A stretch of DNA of 64,000 nt from Lactobacillus pasteurii DSM 23907 = CRBIP 24.76 (GCF_000297025.1 NZ_CAKD01000024.1:62001-126000); one strand, 5' to 3'; numbered from the stretch's first letter, positions 20,268 to 30,626 are shown. The notes: generated from the sequence alone by a model not told the origin. A program made the numbers and translations.

Positions 20268-20561
20268 TTAGTCGTCGACATCCTTAGTCGTTACATCTCT
20301 TGCTGGTTTGCGACCTGTTGAATCAAAGTCATCCTCATTGGACATTTTTTGTTTTTTCGCTATTCGCTTATTAATAAAGTTCAGCACATCATCTGAAAAG
20401 CTTCGCTTAGAGAAATGATAAAAAAGCCAAATAATGATGCCCGCTATTGCCACTATTGGAATTAAATAGATCAACAAGTTCAATATTGCTAATGCAATTG
20501 CCACAATGACTACGAGCACAATTGCCACAATAATCCAATCTAACACTGTCATCTTTTTCAC
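20268..20561 (-). CDS. Small membrane protein, unknown function
   Basis: 97 residues with a long hydrophobic segment (residues 9-50, two helices) and a charged tail with KRIAKKQK and many Asp. I do not recognise the family. It starts at the base next to the prfB stop and ends 17 bases before hprK, so it is probably in the same transcript. The sequence shows no catalytic motif. The position between prfB and hprK hints at a conserved envelope role, which is only inference. Confidence 0.6.
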   Translation of the reverse strand: MKKMTVLDWIIVAIVLVVIVAIALAILNLLIYLIPIVAIAGIIIWLFYHFSKRSFSDDVLNFINKRIAKKQKMSNEDDFDSTGRKPARDVTTKDVDD

Positions 20562-21678
20562 CTATTCTGGATTTTCCTGACTAAGCAACCACTGTAAGTA
20601 TGCGTAAATGAATGGCTGCAATTTCCCATCCATCACTCCGCTAGTATCTGCTGTTTCATAATTTGTCCGCAAATCCTTAACCATGTTATACGGATGGAAA
20701 ACGTAGGAGCGAATCTGTGAACCCCACCCGATTTCTTTTTGTTCACCTTTAAGAGCCATTTTTTCTTGTCTTTTCTTTTCTTCCTCTAAGTGGAACAACT
20801 TAGCCTTAAGTTCATTCATCGCCGTTTCGCGGTTTTGAAGTTGTGAACGTTGAGCTTGAGAAGTCGTCACAAATCCCGTTGGTAAGTGCGTAATTCTAAC
20901 TGCACTGGACGTTTTGTTAATGTGCTGACCACCTGCACCACTTGAGCGAAAGACATCAATTCTTAGGTCCTTAGGATCAATCTCAATATCAATGCTGTCA
21001 TCAACTTCTGGAATTACTTCAACTGAAGCAAAGGAAGTGTGGCGTCTTTTAGCTGAGTCAAATGGCGAAATTCTAACCAAACGATGCACGCCATGTTCTG
21101 ACTTAAGCATCCCGTAGGCATTTTTGCCAACTATTCTAATGCTTACACTCTTTAGTCCTGCTTCTTCGCCTGGTTCATAGTCATTGACTTCAAATTTAAA
21201 GCCCGCACTTTCGCAGTAGCGCTGGTACATTCTAAAGAGCATTTGCCCCCAGTCCATTGCTTCAGTTCCACCAGCACCTGGGTGAATTTCCATCAAAGCA
21301 TTGTGATCATCATATTCACCAGCCAGCAATAAGTCCAATTCATAGTTATGGAATTTTTCTTGCAAGCTTGCTAATTCAGTTTCGATTTCTTCTTGAAGTT
21401 CAGGATCTGGATCGGCCTTTAAAAGTTCAAGCGCAGTCTGCTCATCTTCGTAGCCAGCAACTAAGTTCATCAAAGAATCGCGCTTTTCCTTCAAGCGGTT
21501 GTTTTCGCTGATTAATTTTTGCGCAGCTTCTTGATCATTCCAAAAGTCCGGCTGAGCCATCTTTTGTTCATTGATTTCGATGCTTTCGTTAATTGCATCT
21601 AAGTCAAAGAGACCCCCTAAAGTGGTTCAAACGAGTATTCAACTCATCCAGGGCGTTTTGAATTTCTGCTAATTCCAT
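20562..21678 (-). CDS. prfB: Peptide chain release factor 2, with programmed +1 frameshift
   Basis: RF2 terminates translation at UGA and UAA. The gene is in two frames: 24 codons from ATG 21678 (RBS AGGTGAG) end at an in-frame TGA (21604-21606), and the rest continues in the +1 frame for 347 residues, giving about 371 in all. The shift site has the classic parts: AGGGGG (internal Shine-Dalgarno), a three-base spacer, CTT and TGA followed by C. The body carries the GGQ loop (GAGGQHINKT) and the SPF-type UGA specificity motif (RISPFDSAKRRHTSFAS). It follows secA after a hairpin, the usual secA-prfB pairing. Confidence 0.97.
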
Positions 21679-21701
21679 TATCTCACCTATATCCTTTTAA
21701 T

Positions 21702-21734
21702 AAAAAAGGAGAAAGTCAGCTAGAACTTTCTCCC
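21702..21734 (-). terminator. Terminator between secA and prfB
   Basis: GGAGAAAGT (21708-21716) pairs with ACTTTCTCC (21725-21733); on the minus strand T6 follows the stem. Partial readthrough into prfB is possible. Confidence 0.8.
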
Positions 21735-21746
21735 ATATCTAAAATA

Positions 21747-24146
21747 TTAACGACTTAAATTACGTCTAATTTCTGCCATCATGAACAAGCGGGTTACATC
21801 AAATTCGATATTTGAAATCATTTCTTCAAACATCCGGTAACCAGATTCTTGATATTCAACAAGTGGGTTCAATTGACCGTAGCCTCTAAGTCCAATTGAT
21901 TGACGGAGTTGATCCATAGCATCGATATGATCAGTCCAGCGATCATCAACAACACGCAAGATTACGACTTTTTCGAATTCAAGCATTTGTTCATCGCTGC
22001 CTAAAGCTTCTTCTTTTTCCTTGAAGTTAGCTTCAACTGCATCATAAAGTCTCTGTTTCAATTGATCTGGCGTAATTGTCTTGTAATCGATCTTATCTGC
22101 GAAATCTTCTGAAGTTAAGCTTGAAGAAATGAAGTCACGAAGTGAATCAAGCCTCCAGTCCTTACGATCGCCTTGAGTAAACATTGATACTTGAGCATCG
22201 ATTGTACGATGAATCATTGGAATCAAGATGTACTTCAATGAACGATCTTCTTCAATTACTTGCATTCTTTCGCCGTAGATGATTTCACGTTGAATTCTCA
22301 TAACATCGTCGTATTGAAGGGTTTGCTTACGAGTATCGTAGTTGTTACCTTCAACACGCTTTTGTGCAGATTCAACTTGACGAGTAATCAGGCGGCTTTC
22401 GATTACCTTATCGTCATCGTTGTCAGACATTCTGTCTAAGAAGTTCTTTACTCGGTCTCCACCAAATCTCTTCATCAAATCATCTTCAAGAGATAAGTAA
22501 AAACGTGTGTAACCTGGGTCACCTTGACGACCAGAACGTCCACGAAGCTGGTTATCGATACGACGTGATTCGTGTCTTTCGGTACCAATAACTGCTAAAC
22601 CGCCCAATTCCTTAACGCCAGGCCCAAGCTTGATGTCAGTACCACGTCCGGCCATGTTAGTAGCGATAGTTACCGCACCTCTTTGACCTGCGTTCATAAC
22701 AATTTGAGCTTCTTTAGCGTGGTTTTTCGCATTCAAAACAGCATGTGGAATTCCCGCATCGTTTAAAAGACGACTTAAGCGTTCAGAACTTTCAATTGCC
22801 ACTGTACCAACCAAAACAGGTTGTCCCTTAGCATGACGTGCTTTGATTTCTTCAACTACTGCATGGAACTTAGAATCCAAAGTTGGGTAAAGAATATCAG
22901 GCATATCTTTTCTAGCGATTGGACGGTTAGTTGGAATGGTAATTACCTGCATGTTGTAGATTTCACGGAATTCTTCTTCTTCAGTCTTGGCAGTACCGGT
23001 CATTCCTGAAAGCTTGTTGTACATTCTGAAGAAATTCTGGTAGGTAATTGTTGCTTGGGTCTTAGATTCTTCTTGAATCTTAACGCCTTCCTTGGCTTCG
23101 ATAGCTTGGTGCAAACCGTCTGAATAACGACGACCTTCCATTACACGTCCAGTAAATGAGTCAACGATCATTACTTCGCCATCTTGAACCACGTAGTCAA
23201 TATCCTTAAGCATAATGTAGTTAGCTCTAAGTGATTGATCAATGTGGTGAACTAGCTTTTGGTTTTCAACATCGTAAAGGTTCTTCAAACCAAAGTGCTC
23301 AGTTGCCTTCTTGATACCTTGACGAGTCAATGAAATGGTCTTAGTTGGCCAGTCGATCTTGTAATCGCCATAGTCCTTGTCGTCATCTGCATCATCATCG
23401 CTCTTATCTTCGACCAAAGTCTTAACAAAGCGATCGGCACGGATGTAGTCGCTATTAGCTTGTTCTGCTTGACCTGAAATGATCAAAGGAGTACGAGCTT
23501 CATCGATCAAGATTGAGTCAACCTCATCGATAATTGCGTAGTTCAACGGACGTTGTACCATTTGTTCCTTGTAAACAACCATGTTGTCACGCAAATAGTC
23601 AAAGCCTAACTCAGAGTTAGTAGAGTAGGTAACGTCACAATTATATGCTTCGCGTTTTTCGTCTGAAGACATTGAGTTAAGGTTCAAACCAGTAGTCAAA
23701 CCTAACCAACGATATAATTGCCCCATTTCGCTTTCGTCACGGCTGGACAAGTATTCGTTAACAGTAACAACGTGTACGCCCTTACCTTCTAAGGCATTCA
23801 AGTACACTGGCATAGTGGCTGTCAAAGTCTTACCTTCACCAGTCATCATTTCGGAAATGTTACCAAAGTGCAATGAAATACCACCTAGGATTTGAACGTG
23901 GAAAGGATACAAACCAAGCACACGCTTAGCTCCTTCACGAGAAACGGCAAAGGCCTCTGGCAAAAGATCGTCAAGAGTTTCGCCGTTTTTCAAACGTTCA
24001 CGGAATTCAGGTGTTTTTGCTTTCAATTCTTCGTCGGAAAGCTTACTCATCTCATCAGCATGGCTTTCGACTTTTTCTGCTAATTTTTCAAATTTTTTCA
24101 GTTCTCGCTTATCAGCGTTATAAAGTTTCTTTAAAATGTTAGCCAT
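21747..24146 (-). CDS. secA: Protein translocase ATPase SecA
   Basis: A 799-residue motor that drives preproteins through SecYEG. Walker A is [30 protein letters not shown] marks the DEAD box, and GRGTDI and [10 protein letters not shown] mark the second nucleotide domain. The frame extends upstream, but the ATG at 24146 follows AAGGACC and starts the usual ANILKKLY. The C-terminus ends at [10 protein letters not shown] with no Cys-rich SEC-C zinc tail. There is one secA only in this window, so this is the presumed housekeeping copy. Confidence 0.97.
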   Translation of the reverse strand: MANILKKLYNADKRELKKFEKLAEKVESHADEMSKLSDEELKAKTPEFRERLKNGETLDDLLPEAFAVSREGAKRVLGLYPFHVQILGGISLHFGNISEMMTGEGKTLTATMPVYLNALEGKGVHVVTVNEYLSSRDESEMGQLYRWLGLTTGLNLNSMSSDEKREAYNCDVTYSTNSELGFDYLRDNMVVYKEQMVQRPLNYAIIDEVDSILIDEARTPLIISGQAEQANSDYIRADRFVKTLVEDKSDDDADDDKDYGDYKIDWPTKTISLTRQGIKKATEHFGLKNLYDVENQKLVHHIDQSLRANYIMLKDIDYVVQDGEVMIVDSFTGRVMEGRRYSDGLHQAIEAKEGVKIQEESKTQATITYQNFFRMYNKLSGMTGTAKTEEEEFREIYNMQVITIPTNRPIARKDMPDILYPTLDSKFHAVVEEIKARHAKGQPVLVGTVAIESSERLSRLLNDAGIPHAVLNAKNHAKEAQIVMNAGQRGAVTIATNMAGRGTDIKLGPGVKELGGLAVIGTERHESRRIDNQLRGRSGRQGDPGYTRFYLSLEDDLMKRFGGDRVKNFLDRMSDNDDDKVIESRLITRQVESAQKRVEGNNYDTRKQTLQYDDVMRIQREIIYGERMQVIEEDRSLKYILIPMIHRTIDAQVSMFTQGDRKDWRLDSLRDFISSSLTSEDFADKIDYKTITPDQLKQRLYDAVEANFKEKEEALGSDEQMLEFEKVVILRVVDDRWTDHIDAMDQLRQSIGLRGYGQLNPLVEYQESGYRMFEEMISNIEFDVTRLFMMAEIRRNLSR

Positions 24147-24221
24147 TAAATCGGTCCTTAATGTTAAAAGTCTAAAAATACAGAATAATTTTACCATGAA
24201 AGAGAGTAAATTAAAAATATT

Positions 24222-24260
24222 CTATAGAAAAACCTCGCGTTAATACACGAGGCCTTTTCT
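24222..24260 (-). terminator. hpf terminator
   Basis: GAAAAACCTCG pairs imperfectly with CGAGGCCTTTTC around 24227-24259; on the minus strand the stem ends in TTTTTC. Confidence 0.7.
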
Positions 24261-24279
24261 ATTTATCATTAAGCAAGTG

Positions 24280-24825
24280 CTATTCGTTAGTTTCGATTAA
24301 GCCGTAACGACCGTCGTTTCTACGGTAAACAACACTTGTACCATTGGTTTCAGCATCTTGGAAAACAAAGAAGTCGTGACCAAGCATATCCATTTGCAAG
24401 ATAGCTTCTTCTGGTTCCATAGGCTTCAAACTAACGCGCTTATTACGTACAATATCAAATTCACCAGGCTTCTTTTCTTCTTCTGCAGGAGTTTCTACGA
24501 AGAAGTCTTGAATACCCTTTTCACGACTCTTTCTGTTTACGCGAGTCTTGTACTTTCTAATTTGGCGTTCAAGTTTTTCGGAGACGAAATCAATACTACG
24601 ATACATATCGTCCGTGGTCTCTTCTGCTCTCAAGACCAAGTATGGTAAAGGAATGGTAACTTCTACCTTAGCAGAATGATCGCGATAAACCTTCAAGTTT
24701 ACGTGAGCAATAACATCTTGACTTAATTCAAAATATTTCTCCAACTTCTTCAAACGTTTATCAACGTAACTTCTTAAAGCATCAGTAACTTCGATATTTT
24801 CTCCACGAACATTGTACTTTAACAT
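24280..24825 (-). CDS. hpf: Ribosome hibernation promoting factor, long form
   Basis: 181 residues. The N-terminal S30AE domain (NVRGENIEVTDALRSYVDKRLKKLEKYF) binds the 30S decoding centre; the C-terminal domain (about 125-181, with EEAILQMDMLGHDFFVFQDAETNGTSVVYRRNDGRYGLIE) dimerises ribosomes into 100S particles. The two domains together define the long form of Gram-positive bacteria. The start at 24825 has a GAAAGGAGA ribosome site; a GTG six codons upstream lacks one. It lies between comFC and secA on the same strand. Confidence 0.96.
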   Translation of the reverse strand: MLKYNVRGENIEVTDALRSYVDKRLKKLEKYFELSQDVIAHVNLKVYRDHSAKVEVTIPLPYLVLRAEETTDDMYRSIDFVSEKLERQIRKYKTRVNRKSREKGIQDFFVETPAEEEKKPGEFDIVRNKRVSLKPMEPEEAILQMDMLGHDFFVFQDAETNGTSVVYRRNDGRYGLIETNE

Positions 24826-24905
24826 ATAAGATTCTCCTTTCACTGCTATGCAGTTTTCTTTACACCTTTATTATAGCAGATAATGAAAGCGTTTAAAACA
24901 ATATA

Positions 24906-25610
24906 TTATCTGCAAATTGTAAAACTTTCGATCAAAAAACCGCCAAAAGCCCTACTAATACAGTCTCGGGCGTGATATAAAGTTCTTCCAGTTGTATAAA
25001 TATCGTCTAATAGAAGTATTTTTTTATCTTTATAGTTGCCAGATTGATCAAATTCGCTAAATTTGGGAGAAATTTTAAAGCTTTGGGGCGATTTCATTCG
25101 CTCCTGTTTATTCTTTTCTCCCTGCGCTCCCATGTGATCCTTTTTAATTAATAACTTGGTCAAGGGCAGTAGATCTTCATATATTGCTTCAATCGTGTCA
25201 AACTTTCGCCTTTCTTTGTGCTCTGTCGACGTTGGAATTGGAACATAGAAGTCATAATTCTTCTCCTCTAGGGCTTGATAGCACAATTCTTGCAAAAGCT
25301 GCCTCATCTGGTAATCTCCATAGCGCTTATATTGGACCATAACATCGTGAAAAGCCGGATTATAGCGATATAAAGCATAATTTTTTAAAGTTTTTCCTTG
25401 ATACATTTTTTGCCAATTCTGACAATCAAGGCAAATGCCCACTTTTTCCATTGTGCGATCACAAATCTTGCAGCGAAACTCGCCTAGCTTCGTAAATTGC
25501 TTACGGCAATGCCGGCAAATCTGACTTAAGTTCTGCTTTTCAAAGCTAAAAATACTCAAATAAGAAATTTCAGGCAAAAATTTCTGCTTGCACAGTAGAC
25601 AAATATTCAT
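24906..25610 (-). CDS. comFC: ComF family protein (competence)
   Basis: A 234-residue phosphoribosyltransferase-like competence protein. Four Cys pairs at the N-terminus (CLLC, CRHC, CKIC, CLDC) suggest zinc ribbons; the PRPP-type loop LLLDDIYTTGRT lies near the C-terminus. It is needed for transformation in several Gram-positives, where it acts with ComFA in uptake or handling of single-stranded DNA. Its start overlaps the comFA stop by four bases, so both are translated from the same message driven by the com-box at 26.9 kb. Confidence 0.93.
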   Translation of the reverse strand: MNICLLCKQKFLPEISYLSIFSFEKQNLSQICRHCRKQFTKLGEFRCKICDRTMEKVGICLDCQNWQKMYQGKTLKNYALYRYNPAFHDVMVQYKRYGDYQMRQLLQELCYQALEEKNYDFYVPIPTSTEHKERRKFDTIEAIYEDLLPLTKLLIKKDHMGAQGEKNKQERMKSPQSFKISPKFSEFDQSGNYKDKKILLLDDIYTTGRTLYHARDCISRAFGGFLIESFTICR

Positions 25611-26890
25611 ATATTCATCTCCTTAATTTGCTTGATCGCCATTCGAATATTTTTAGTATATTTTCGATAGCAATATAATACTGTTCCATCAGGATCATCC
25701 TTATCGCGCCCCACTCGACCAGCAATCTGAACTAAACTTGCCATCGAATAGATCGGATCATCGCTAGCAATGATGATTACCCAGACATTTTTGAAAGTTA
25801 CCCCGCGTTCTAAAATCGTCGTAGTGACCAGCACCTTTAATTTCTTCTGCCTAAAAGCTTCGACTTTGTCTAATCTCAAAGGATCAGATGCATGGACTCC
25901 TTCAACCATTTCAGGTGCAAAAGGCACAATTTGGCGAATTTCTTCTACATAGGCCTGAATTTGGTCAATTCGCGGAACAAATACCAGCAAAGGATGCTGA
26001 CTTTCAAGTAAATCTTCAATTTGCTTTTTCAAGGCCAAATTAAGCTTTTCCTTATCCATGAACGGCTTTAAAAACAAACGCTCTTTTGGCAGTGGCAAAA
26101 GTCCTCCATGAAAGCGGCGATTTAATTTGATCAAATCTAGACTGCCTGCTTCAACTTCTGCTAATAGGTCTTCAGTTGGTGTAGCTGTTAAATACACTCG
26201 CCTGCCAGTATCTTTGACGGCTACTTTAGCTGCAAAATGCAGCTGCGGATTATTCACGTAAGGAAAAGAATCCACTTCATCGATCACTAGCAAGTCGAAT
26301 GCCTGATAGAATTTCATAAGCTGGTGCGTCGTGCAAATCGTCAAGCGATCGTTATTTGCCTCTTGATATTCTTTGCCGTGATATTTTCCAATCTCAATTA
26401 AAGAAAAAGCCTCAGCAAAGCGTGGATATAGTTCATTGACGACATCAATTCTAGGCGTCGCAATGCAGGCTCTTTGCCCTTTTGACAGACAACTAGCAAT
26501 CAATTCAAACAGCATTTCCGTCTTTCCAGCACCAGTTACTGCATGAACTAGGGTATTTTTCCCCGCTTCAAAGTTCTCTATCAATTGATCTGAGACTCTT
26601 TTTTGCTTTTTAGTTAATTTCCCCGTCCAAGTCATTCCACCGGCTGTAATCGGCTTAAATTGCTCTTGAGCTGGATTTCTAACCAAAAGGCAATTTGAGC
26701 TAACTCGGCCAAGACCGATGCATTCTCTGCAATAGAGCTCGCCGTTTGGAAGCTTAGCTTCAACTTTTGAACCACATCTTTGACATAGCTGATCTTGAAT
26801 GGCCGGAATCTGAATTAAATCGGCAAATGTGTTAGAATCTTTTTGATCAATAATCCATTGACGACCAATAAGTTTATCTGTATCTTTCAT
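25607..26890 (-). CDS. comFA: ComFA, DNA uptake helicase of competence
   Basis: A 427-residue DEAD-box ATPase thought to pull transforming single-stranded DNA into the cell. A four-Cys zinc site (C36/C39, C54/C57) precedes Walker A VTGAGKTEM, the DEVD box in LLVIDEVDSFPY, and helicase motif VI (QIAGRVGRDKDD). The frame runs a further 62 codons upstream, but GGGAGGT lies 9 bases before the ATG at 26890, and the upstream stretch overlaps the divergent gene. The only promoter-like sequence is the shared competence block at 26903-26937. Confidence 0.95.
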   Translation of the reverse strand: MKDTDKLIGRQWIIDQKDSNTFADLIQIPAIQDQLCQRCGSKVEAKLPNGELYCRECIGLGRVSSNCLLVRNPAQEQFKPITAGGMTWTGKLTKKQKRVSDQLIENFEAGKNTLVHAVTGAGKTEMLFELIASCLSKGQRACIATPRIDVVNELYPRFAEAFSLIEIGKYHGKEYQEANNDRLTICTTHQLMKFYQAFDLLVIDEVDSFPYVNNPQLHFAAKVAVKDTGRRVYLTATPTEDLLAEVEAGSLDLIKLNRRFHGGLLPLPKERLFLKPFMDKEKLNLALKKQIEDLLESQHPLLVFVPRIDQIQAYVEEIRQIVPFAPEMVEGVHASDPLRLDKVEAFRQKKLKVLVTTTILERGVTFKNVWVIIIASDDPIYSMASLVQIAGRVGRDKDDPDGTVLYCYRKYTKNIRMAIKQIKEMNI

Positions 26891-26902
26891 CAAAAAATAC
26901 CT

Positions 26903-26937
26903 CCCATATTTATATACGAAAAAGAGGCGAAAAATTT
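26903..26937 (-). promoter_or_regulatory. Com-box-like promoter of comFA-comFC
   Basis: On the minus strand AAATTTTT, an 11-base T-rich spacer, then CGTATATA and ATATGGG. The same block is found before coiA and recA. No TTGACA/TATAAT promoter is present in the 46 bases separating comFA from the divergent gene. Confidence 0.65.
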
Positions 26938-27599
26938 TGTCGGAAAATAAAAATTTTTTAACGATTAAAGAAAATGGTTCAAACGAACTAATTATCAAAA
27001 AGAGCAAATTCATTGCCAGCATGGCGAGAACAACAACGATTGAAGAAGCCGAAGACTTCATCAAAACCATCAGCAAAAAATATCATGATGCAACTCACAA
27101 CACCTACGCCTACACCATCGGTCTCAACGACGATCATGTCAAAGCTAGCGACAACGGCGAACCCTCTGGTACTGCTGGCATCCCCGAACTTAAGGCATTG
27201 CAGCTGATGAATTTAAAAAACGTCACAGTAGTCGTCACTCGCTACTTTGGCGGCATCAAGCTTGGTGCAGGCGGATTAATTCGTGCTTATTCAAATAGCG
27301 TAACTGAAGCTGCCCAAGCTATCGGCGTTATCAAGCGGGTAATGCAGGATGAAATTATCTTTTCTCTACCTTACAATCGCTTTGATGAAGTTGATCATTA
27401 TCTAAAAGGCAAAAATATCTTCGTAGACAAGATTGAATACGGCGTAGATATCACGATTCATGTCTTTTTGGATGAAGCTGATGTGCAAGCCTTTATCGAT
27501 GAAATGATCGAACTGTTAAATGGCAAGTTCGATTATCTTAACGGCGAAAAACGCTATAACGAAATTCCGATCTTGACCCAAAATTATCATGAACAATAA
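26937..27599 (+). CDS. yigZ: YigZ/IMPACT (UPF0029) family protein
   Basis: 220 residues. The N-terminal UPF0029 domain holds the conserved SKFIA, HDATHNTYAY, DNGEPSGTAGIP and VTRYFGGIKLGAGGLIRAYS motifs. The C-terminal alpha/beta domain resembles EF-G domain V. Eukaryotic IMPACT modulates GCN2; the bacterial function is unknown. The start is TTG (26937) with AGAGGCG upstream. It is divergent from comFA with only 46 bases between starts, and the start overlaps the end of the competence block on the other strand. Confidence 0.92.
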   Translation: MSENKNFLTIKENGSNELIIKKSKFIASMARTTTIEEAEDFIKTISKKYHDATHNTYAYTIGLNDDHVKASDNGEPSGTAGIPELKALQLMNLKNVTVVVTRYFGGIKLGAGGLIRAYSNSVTEAAQAIGVIKRVMQDEIIFSLPYNRFDEVDHYLKGKNIFVDKIEYGVDITIHVFLDEADVQAFIDEMIELLNGKFDYLNGEKRYNEIPILTQNYHEQ

Positions 27600-27626
27600 A
27601 AAATCCGCCTTAAAGGCGGATTTTTA
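27598..27626. terminator. Bidirectional terminator of yigZ and tagO
   Basis: AAAATCCGCC and GGCGGATTTT form a stem with a short TTAAA loop; A and T runs flank it on both sides. It overlaps the tagO stop codon. Confidence 0.85.
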
Positions 27627-28781
27627 TTTGCGCTTATCGTTTGATTTTAATTGATCTGGCTTCTTATCTCCCAAATGCCAAACTTCAACCTTAGGATCTT
27701 CAACACTTCGCTTATTGATTAATTTTTGAATCAGGTGCATCAATGGCTTATATTTTTCACCTAATAAGCCAATCGATTCCACAAATAACTCAAGTGCAAC
27801 AAAAAGACCAATAATCAGTGGCCAAATTCCCCAAGCTGGAGATGACAAGAAGAGCAAGGAAATAAATGAAAAGATCAAAGAAATAGCATAAATAGTCAAG
27901 ACAGTTTGTCGGTGCGTTAAGCCCATGTTCATTAACTGGTGATGCAAATGGTGCTTGTCAGCTTGAGAAACAGGGTGCTTATTCAACTTGCGCCGAATCA
28001 TTGCATAAACCGTATCTGTAATTGGAACACCCAAAATAACGATTGGCACCAATAAAGAAATAAAGGTTACATTCTTAAGGCCTTTCAAGGACAGAACTGC
28101 AATCATAAAGCCGATATATAAAGCCCCTGTGTCGCCCAAGAAGATCTTGGCCGGATGGAAATTATAAGGCAAAAATCCTAACAAACAAGCTGCTAGCATG
28201 AAGCAGGCAATTGGCACATAGAGTTGATGCGTATGCAAGAAAAAGTATCCAACTATTCCCATTGTAATCAAGGAAATCATTGATACCCCATCTGCTAGGC
28301 CATCCAAGCCATCAATCAAGTTGACGGCATTAGTTAAAGCTAGAATCCAAAAGATGGTGACTGGCATACTCCACCAGCCAAGCGAAATTTCATGGTCAAT
28401 GAATGGCAAGTTCAAGACATTCATTCTAATTTCGGCTAAGAAATAGATTACCAAAGCCGCAATAAAGATTCCGAGCATCTTTTGTTTGGGCTTTAATTCC
28501 AAAATATCATCAATTAGCCCAGTCAATACAATGATACTTGAGGCTAATAATAAGGCGAACAATTCATGAGTAGGAAATTGTTCCCTCAGCAAGACAAAAG
28601 CACCAATATTGAAAGTAACAAAAATTCCAAGTCCCCCAATTGTGGGCATTGGCTTTTTATTAACTCTTCTGGCATTAGGATTATCCACAGCCCCTAAAAC
28701 AAAGGCTAACCTTCTAATGAAAGGCGTAATGGCTGCTTGAATGATAACCATGAAAAACAAATCAACAATTATTTTAAACAT
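27624..28781 (-). CDS. tagO: Undecaprenyl-phosphate GlcNAc-1-phosphate transferase (TagO/WecA)
   Basis: A 385-residue membrane enzyme that loads N-acetylglucosamine phosphate on undecaprenyl phosphate, the first step of wall teichoic acid linkage units. There are about ten helices. Family motifs are GLIDDILELKPKQK (the DD pair), NAVNLIDGLDGLADG, LGDTGALYIGF and HHLHHQLMNMG. The soluble C-terminal 35 residues are basic. It is separated from rny by a terminator, so it is probably monocistronic. Confidence 0.93.
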   Translation of the reverse strand: MFKIIVDLFFMVIIQAAITPFIRRLAFVLGAVDNPNARRVNKKPMPTIGGLGIFVTFNIGAFVLLREQFPTHELFALLLASSIIVLTGLIDDILELKPKQKMLGIFIAALVIYFLAEIRMNVLNLPFIDHEISLGWWSMPVTIFWILALTNAVNLIDGLDGLADGVSMISLITMGIVGYFFLHTHQLYVPIACFMLAACLLGFLPYNFHPAKIFLGDTGALYIGFMIAVLSLKGLKNVTFISLLVPIVILGVPITDTVYAMIRRKLNKHPVSQADKHHLHHQLMNMGLTHRQTVLTIYAISLIFSFISLLFLSSPAWGIWPLIIGLFVALELFVESIGLLGEKYKPLMHLIQKLINKRSVEDPKVEVWHLGDKKPDQLKSNDKRK

Positions 28782-28854
28782 ATCTGACTACTTTCCATTA
28801 ATACTCCCTCTAATTATACAAGTATAATCAAATAACAATCAAGCAAGCATCAAT

Positions 28855-28890
28855 AAAAAAAGGTTCCAGACCTTACTGTCTGAAACCTTA
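28855..28890 (-). terminator. rny terminator
   Basis: AAGGTT-CAGAC and GTCTG-AACCTT arms with a T7 run on the minus strand; it overlaps the rny stop codon. Confidence 0.8.
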
Positions 28891-30519
28891 CTTGGCAATT
28901 GCGACAACTCGTTTTTCGCGGATTACTGTAATCTTAATGTTGCCAGGATAGTCGAGTTCTTTTTCAACTTGATCTCGAATATCGTGTGCCAAAATAGTGA
29001 TTCGATCATCTGAAATTTCGCTAGGTTCAACCATAACTCTAACTTCACGACCAGCTTGGATTGCATACGCTTGATCAACTCCTGGGTAACTTGTCGCAAT
29101 ACGTTCAAGTTCAGTGAGTCGACGAATATAGTTTTCCAAACTTTCACTTCTAGCACCTGGTCGAGCAGATGAAATTGTATCAGCTGCTACAACCAATTCT
29201 GCAACAAAGGTTAATTTCGGCACATCCCCATGATGGGCCGCAATTGCATTGATAACTTCATCGGATTCATGATACTTTCTGGCTAATTCAACACCTATTT
29301 CAACGTGTGAGCCTTCAATATCATGGTCGATTGCCTTACCAATATCGTGTAATAATCCCGCTCTAACAGCTAATTTTTCATCTAAACCAAGCTCTGCTGC
29401 CATCGTACCGGCTAATTTACCAACTTCGATTGAGTGTGCCAAAACATTTTGACCATACGAAGTACGATATTTAAGTCGACCAAGCGTCTTGACTAGTTCT
29501 GGATTCATTCTGTGAATTCCCAGATCCATCAAGGCACTTTCACCGGCCTCATAAATATCGTCATTGACTTCTTTGCGAGCCTTATCAACCATTTCTTCAA
29601 TTCGAGCTGGGTGAATTCGGCCATCTTTAATCAAGCGTTCCATTGCGCGTTTAGCAATTTCGCGTCTAATTGGATCAAAGCCGCTTAAAGTAACGACTTT
29701 TGGCGTATCATCAATAATCAAATCAACGCCAGTCAAAGCTTCAAACGAACGAATATTGCGTCCTTCACGACCAATGATCCGTCCCTTCATTTCTTCGTTT
29801 GGCAAATCTACAACTGAAACTGTCGTTTCGGCAACAGTATCAGCTGCACTACTTTGAATCGCATCAACCAAAATTTGATTGGCAAAATGATCGGCCTTAG
29901 CCTGAACTTCTTCATTGCTTGCTCTAATAAGTTCGGCTCTTTCCTTGACTAATTGTTCAGAAAGATTATCCAAAACAAGCTTCTTTGCTTCTTCCTTATC
30001 AAGCTCTGCAACTTCAAAAAGTTTTTGACGTCTTTGTTCAACCAATTCATCTGCTTCAGAAATCTTTTGGTCCAATTCAGCCTGTCGATTCTTGAGTTGA
30101 TTTTCCTTTTGTGAGAGTTTGTTTTCCTGCTCTACCAATAAAGAATTCTTGTGCTCAATCGTGTCTTCATGTTGTTGAAGCAAATTTTGCTTGCGTGAAA
30201 TTTCATCGCGCTTCTTGTTTAAATCAGCTTCAACTTCCTGCTTGTAGTTATGAATTTCTTCTTGAGCTTCTAAGATTTTTTCTTTCTTAGTATTTTCTGC
30301 GCTCTGCTTAATTGCTTCTGCGGCTTGCTTTTGAGCATTCATCTCAGCCTTAGCAGCAGAAACTTGAGCCTGCGCATCTGCAATAATGTGATCTGCATCA
30401 TTTTGAGCATTCTGAGCCTTGGTTTCCCAAGAGTGCTTGCGAACGCTATATCCAATGCAAGCTCCCACTAAACATGAAATAATAGCAATTACGGCGGGTA
30501 TCAAAATATTATTTATCAT
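28888..30519 (-). CDS. rny: Ribonuclease Y
   Basis: A 543-residue membrane-anchored endoribonuclease that initiates mRNA decay. An N-terminal helix (about 5-25) precedes a long coiled coil (30-200, Gln/Glu/Lys/Ala-rich), a KH domain ([28 protein letters not shown]) and an HD domain ([30 protein letters not shown]). A TTG start two codons upstream is possible; AAAGGCGA is better spaced to the ATG at 30519. It lies directly after recA but behind the recA terminator. Confidence 0.97.
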   Translation of the reverse strand: MINNILIPAVIAIISCLVGACIGYSVRKHSWETKAQNAQNDADHIIADAQAQVSAAKAEMNAQKQAAEAIKQSAENTKKEKILEAQEEIHNYKQEVEADLNKKRDEISRKQNLLQQHEDTIEHKNSLLVEQENKLSQKENQLKNRQAELDQKISEADELVEQRRQKLFEVAELDKEEAKKLVLDNLSEQLVKERAELIRASNEEVQAKADHFANQILVDAIQSSAADTVAETTVSVVDLPNEEMKGRIIGREGRNIRSFEALTGVDLIIDDTPKVVTLSGFDPIRREIAKRAMERLIKDGRIHPARIEEMVDKARKEVNDDIYEAGESALMDLGIHRMNPELVKTLGRLKYRTSYGQNVLAHSIEVGKLAGTMAAELGLDEKLAVRAGLLHDIGKAIDHDIEGSHVEIGVELARKYHESDEVINAIAAHHGDVPKLTFVAELVVAADTISSARPGARSESLENYIRRLTELERIATSYPGVDQAYAIQAGREVRVMVEPSEISDDRITILAHDIRDQVEKELDYPGNIKITVIREKRVVAIAK

Positions 30520-30596
30520 GATCAACTATCGCCTTTTTTTAGAATTATTTACATAGATTTATGATAAATAACATTAGCCGGCATGTCAATTGACAA

Positions 30597-30626
30597 GAAA
30601 AAACCTTGGAATCAAATTCCAAGGTC
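30597..30626 (-). terminator. recA terminator
   Basis: ACCTTGGAAT and ATTCCAAGGT with a 3-base loop, then T6 on the minus strand, 23 bases after the recA stop. Confidence 0.85.

Noticed and set aside
25770-26890. Plus-strand reading frames inside comFA
   Set aside because: They are antisense shadows of the well-supported helicase; no ribosome sites or family resemblance.
26891-27076. N-terminal extension of comFA to 27076
   Set aside because: It overlaps the divergent yigZ gene, has hydrophobic low-quality sequence, and a GGGAGGT site marks the ATG at 26890.
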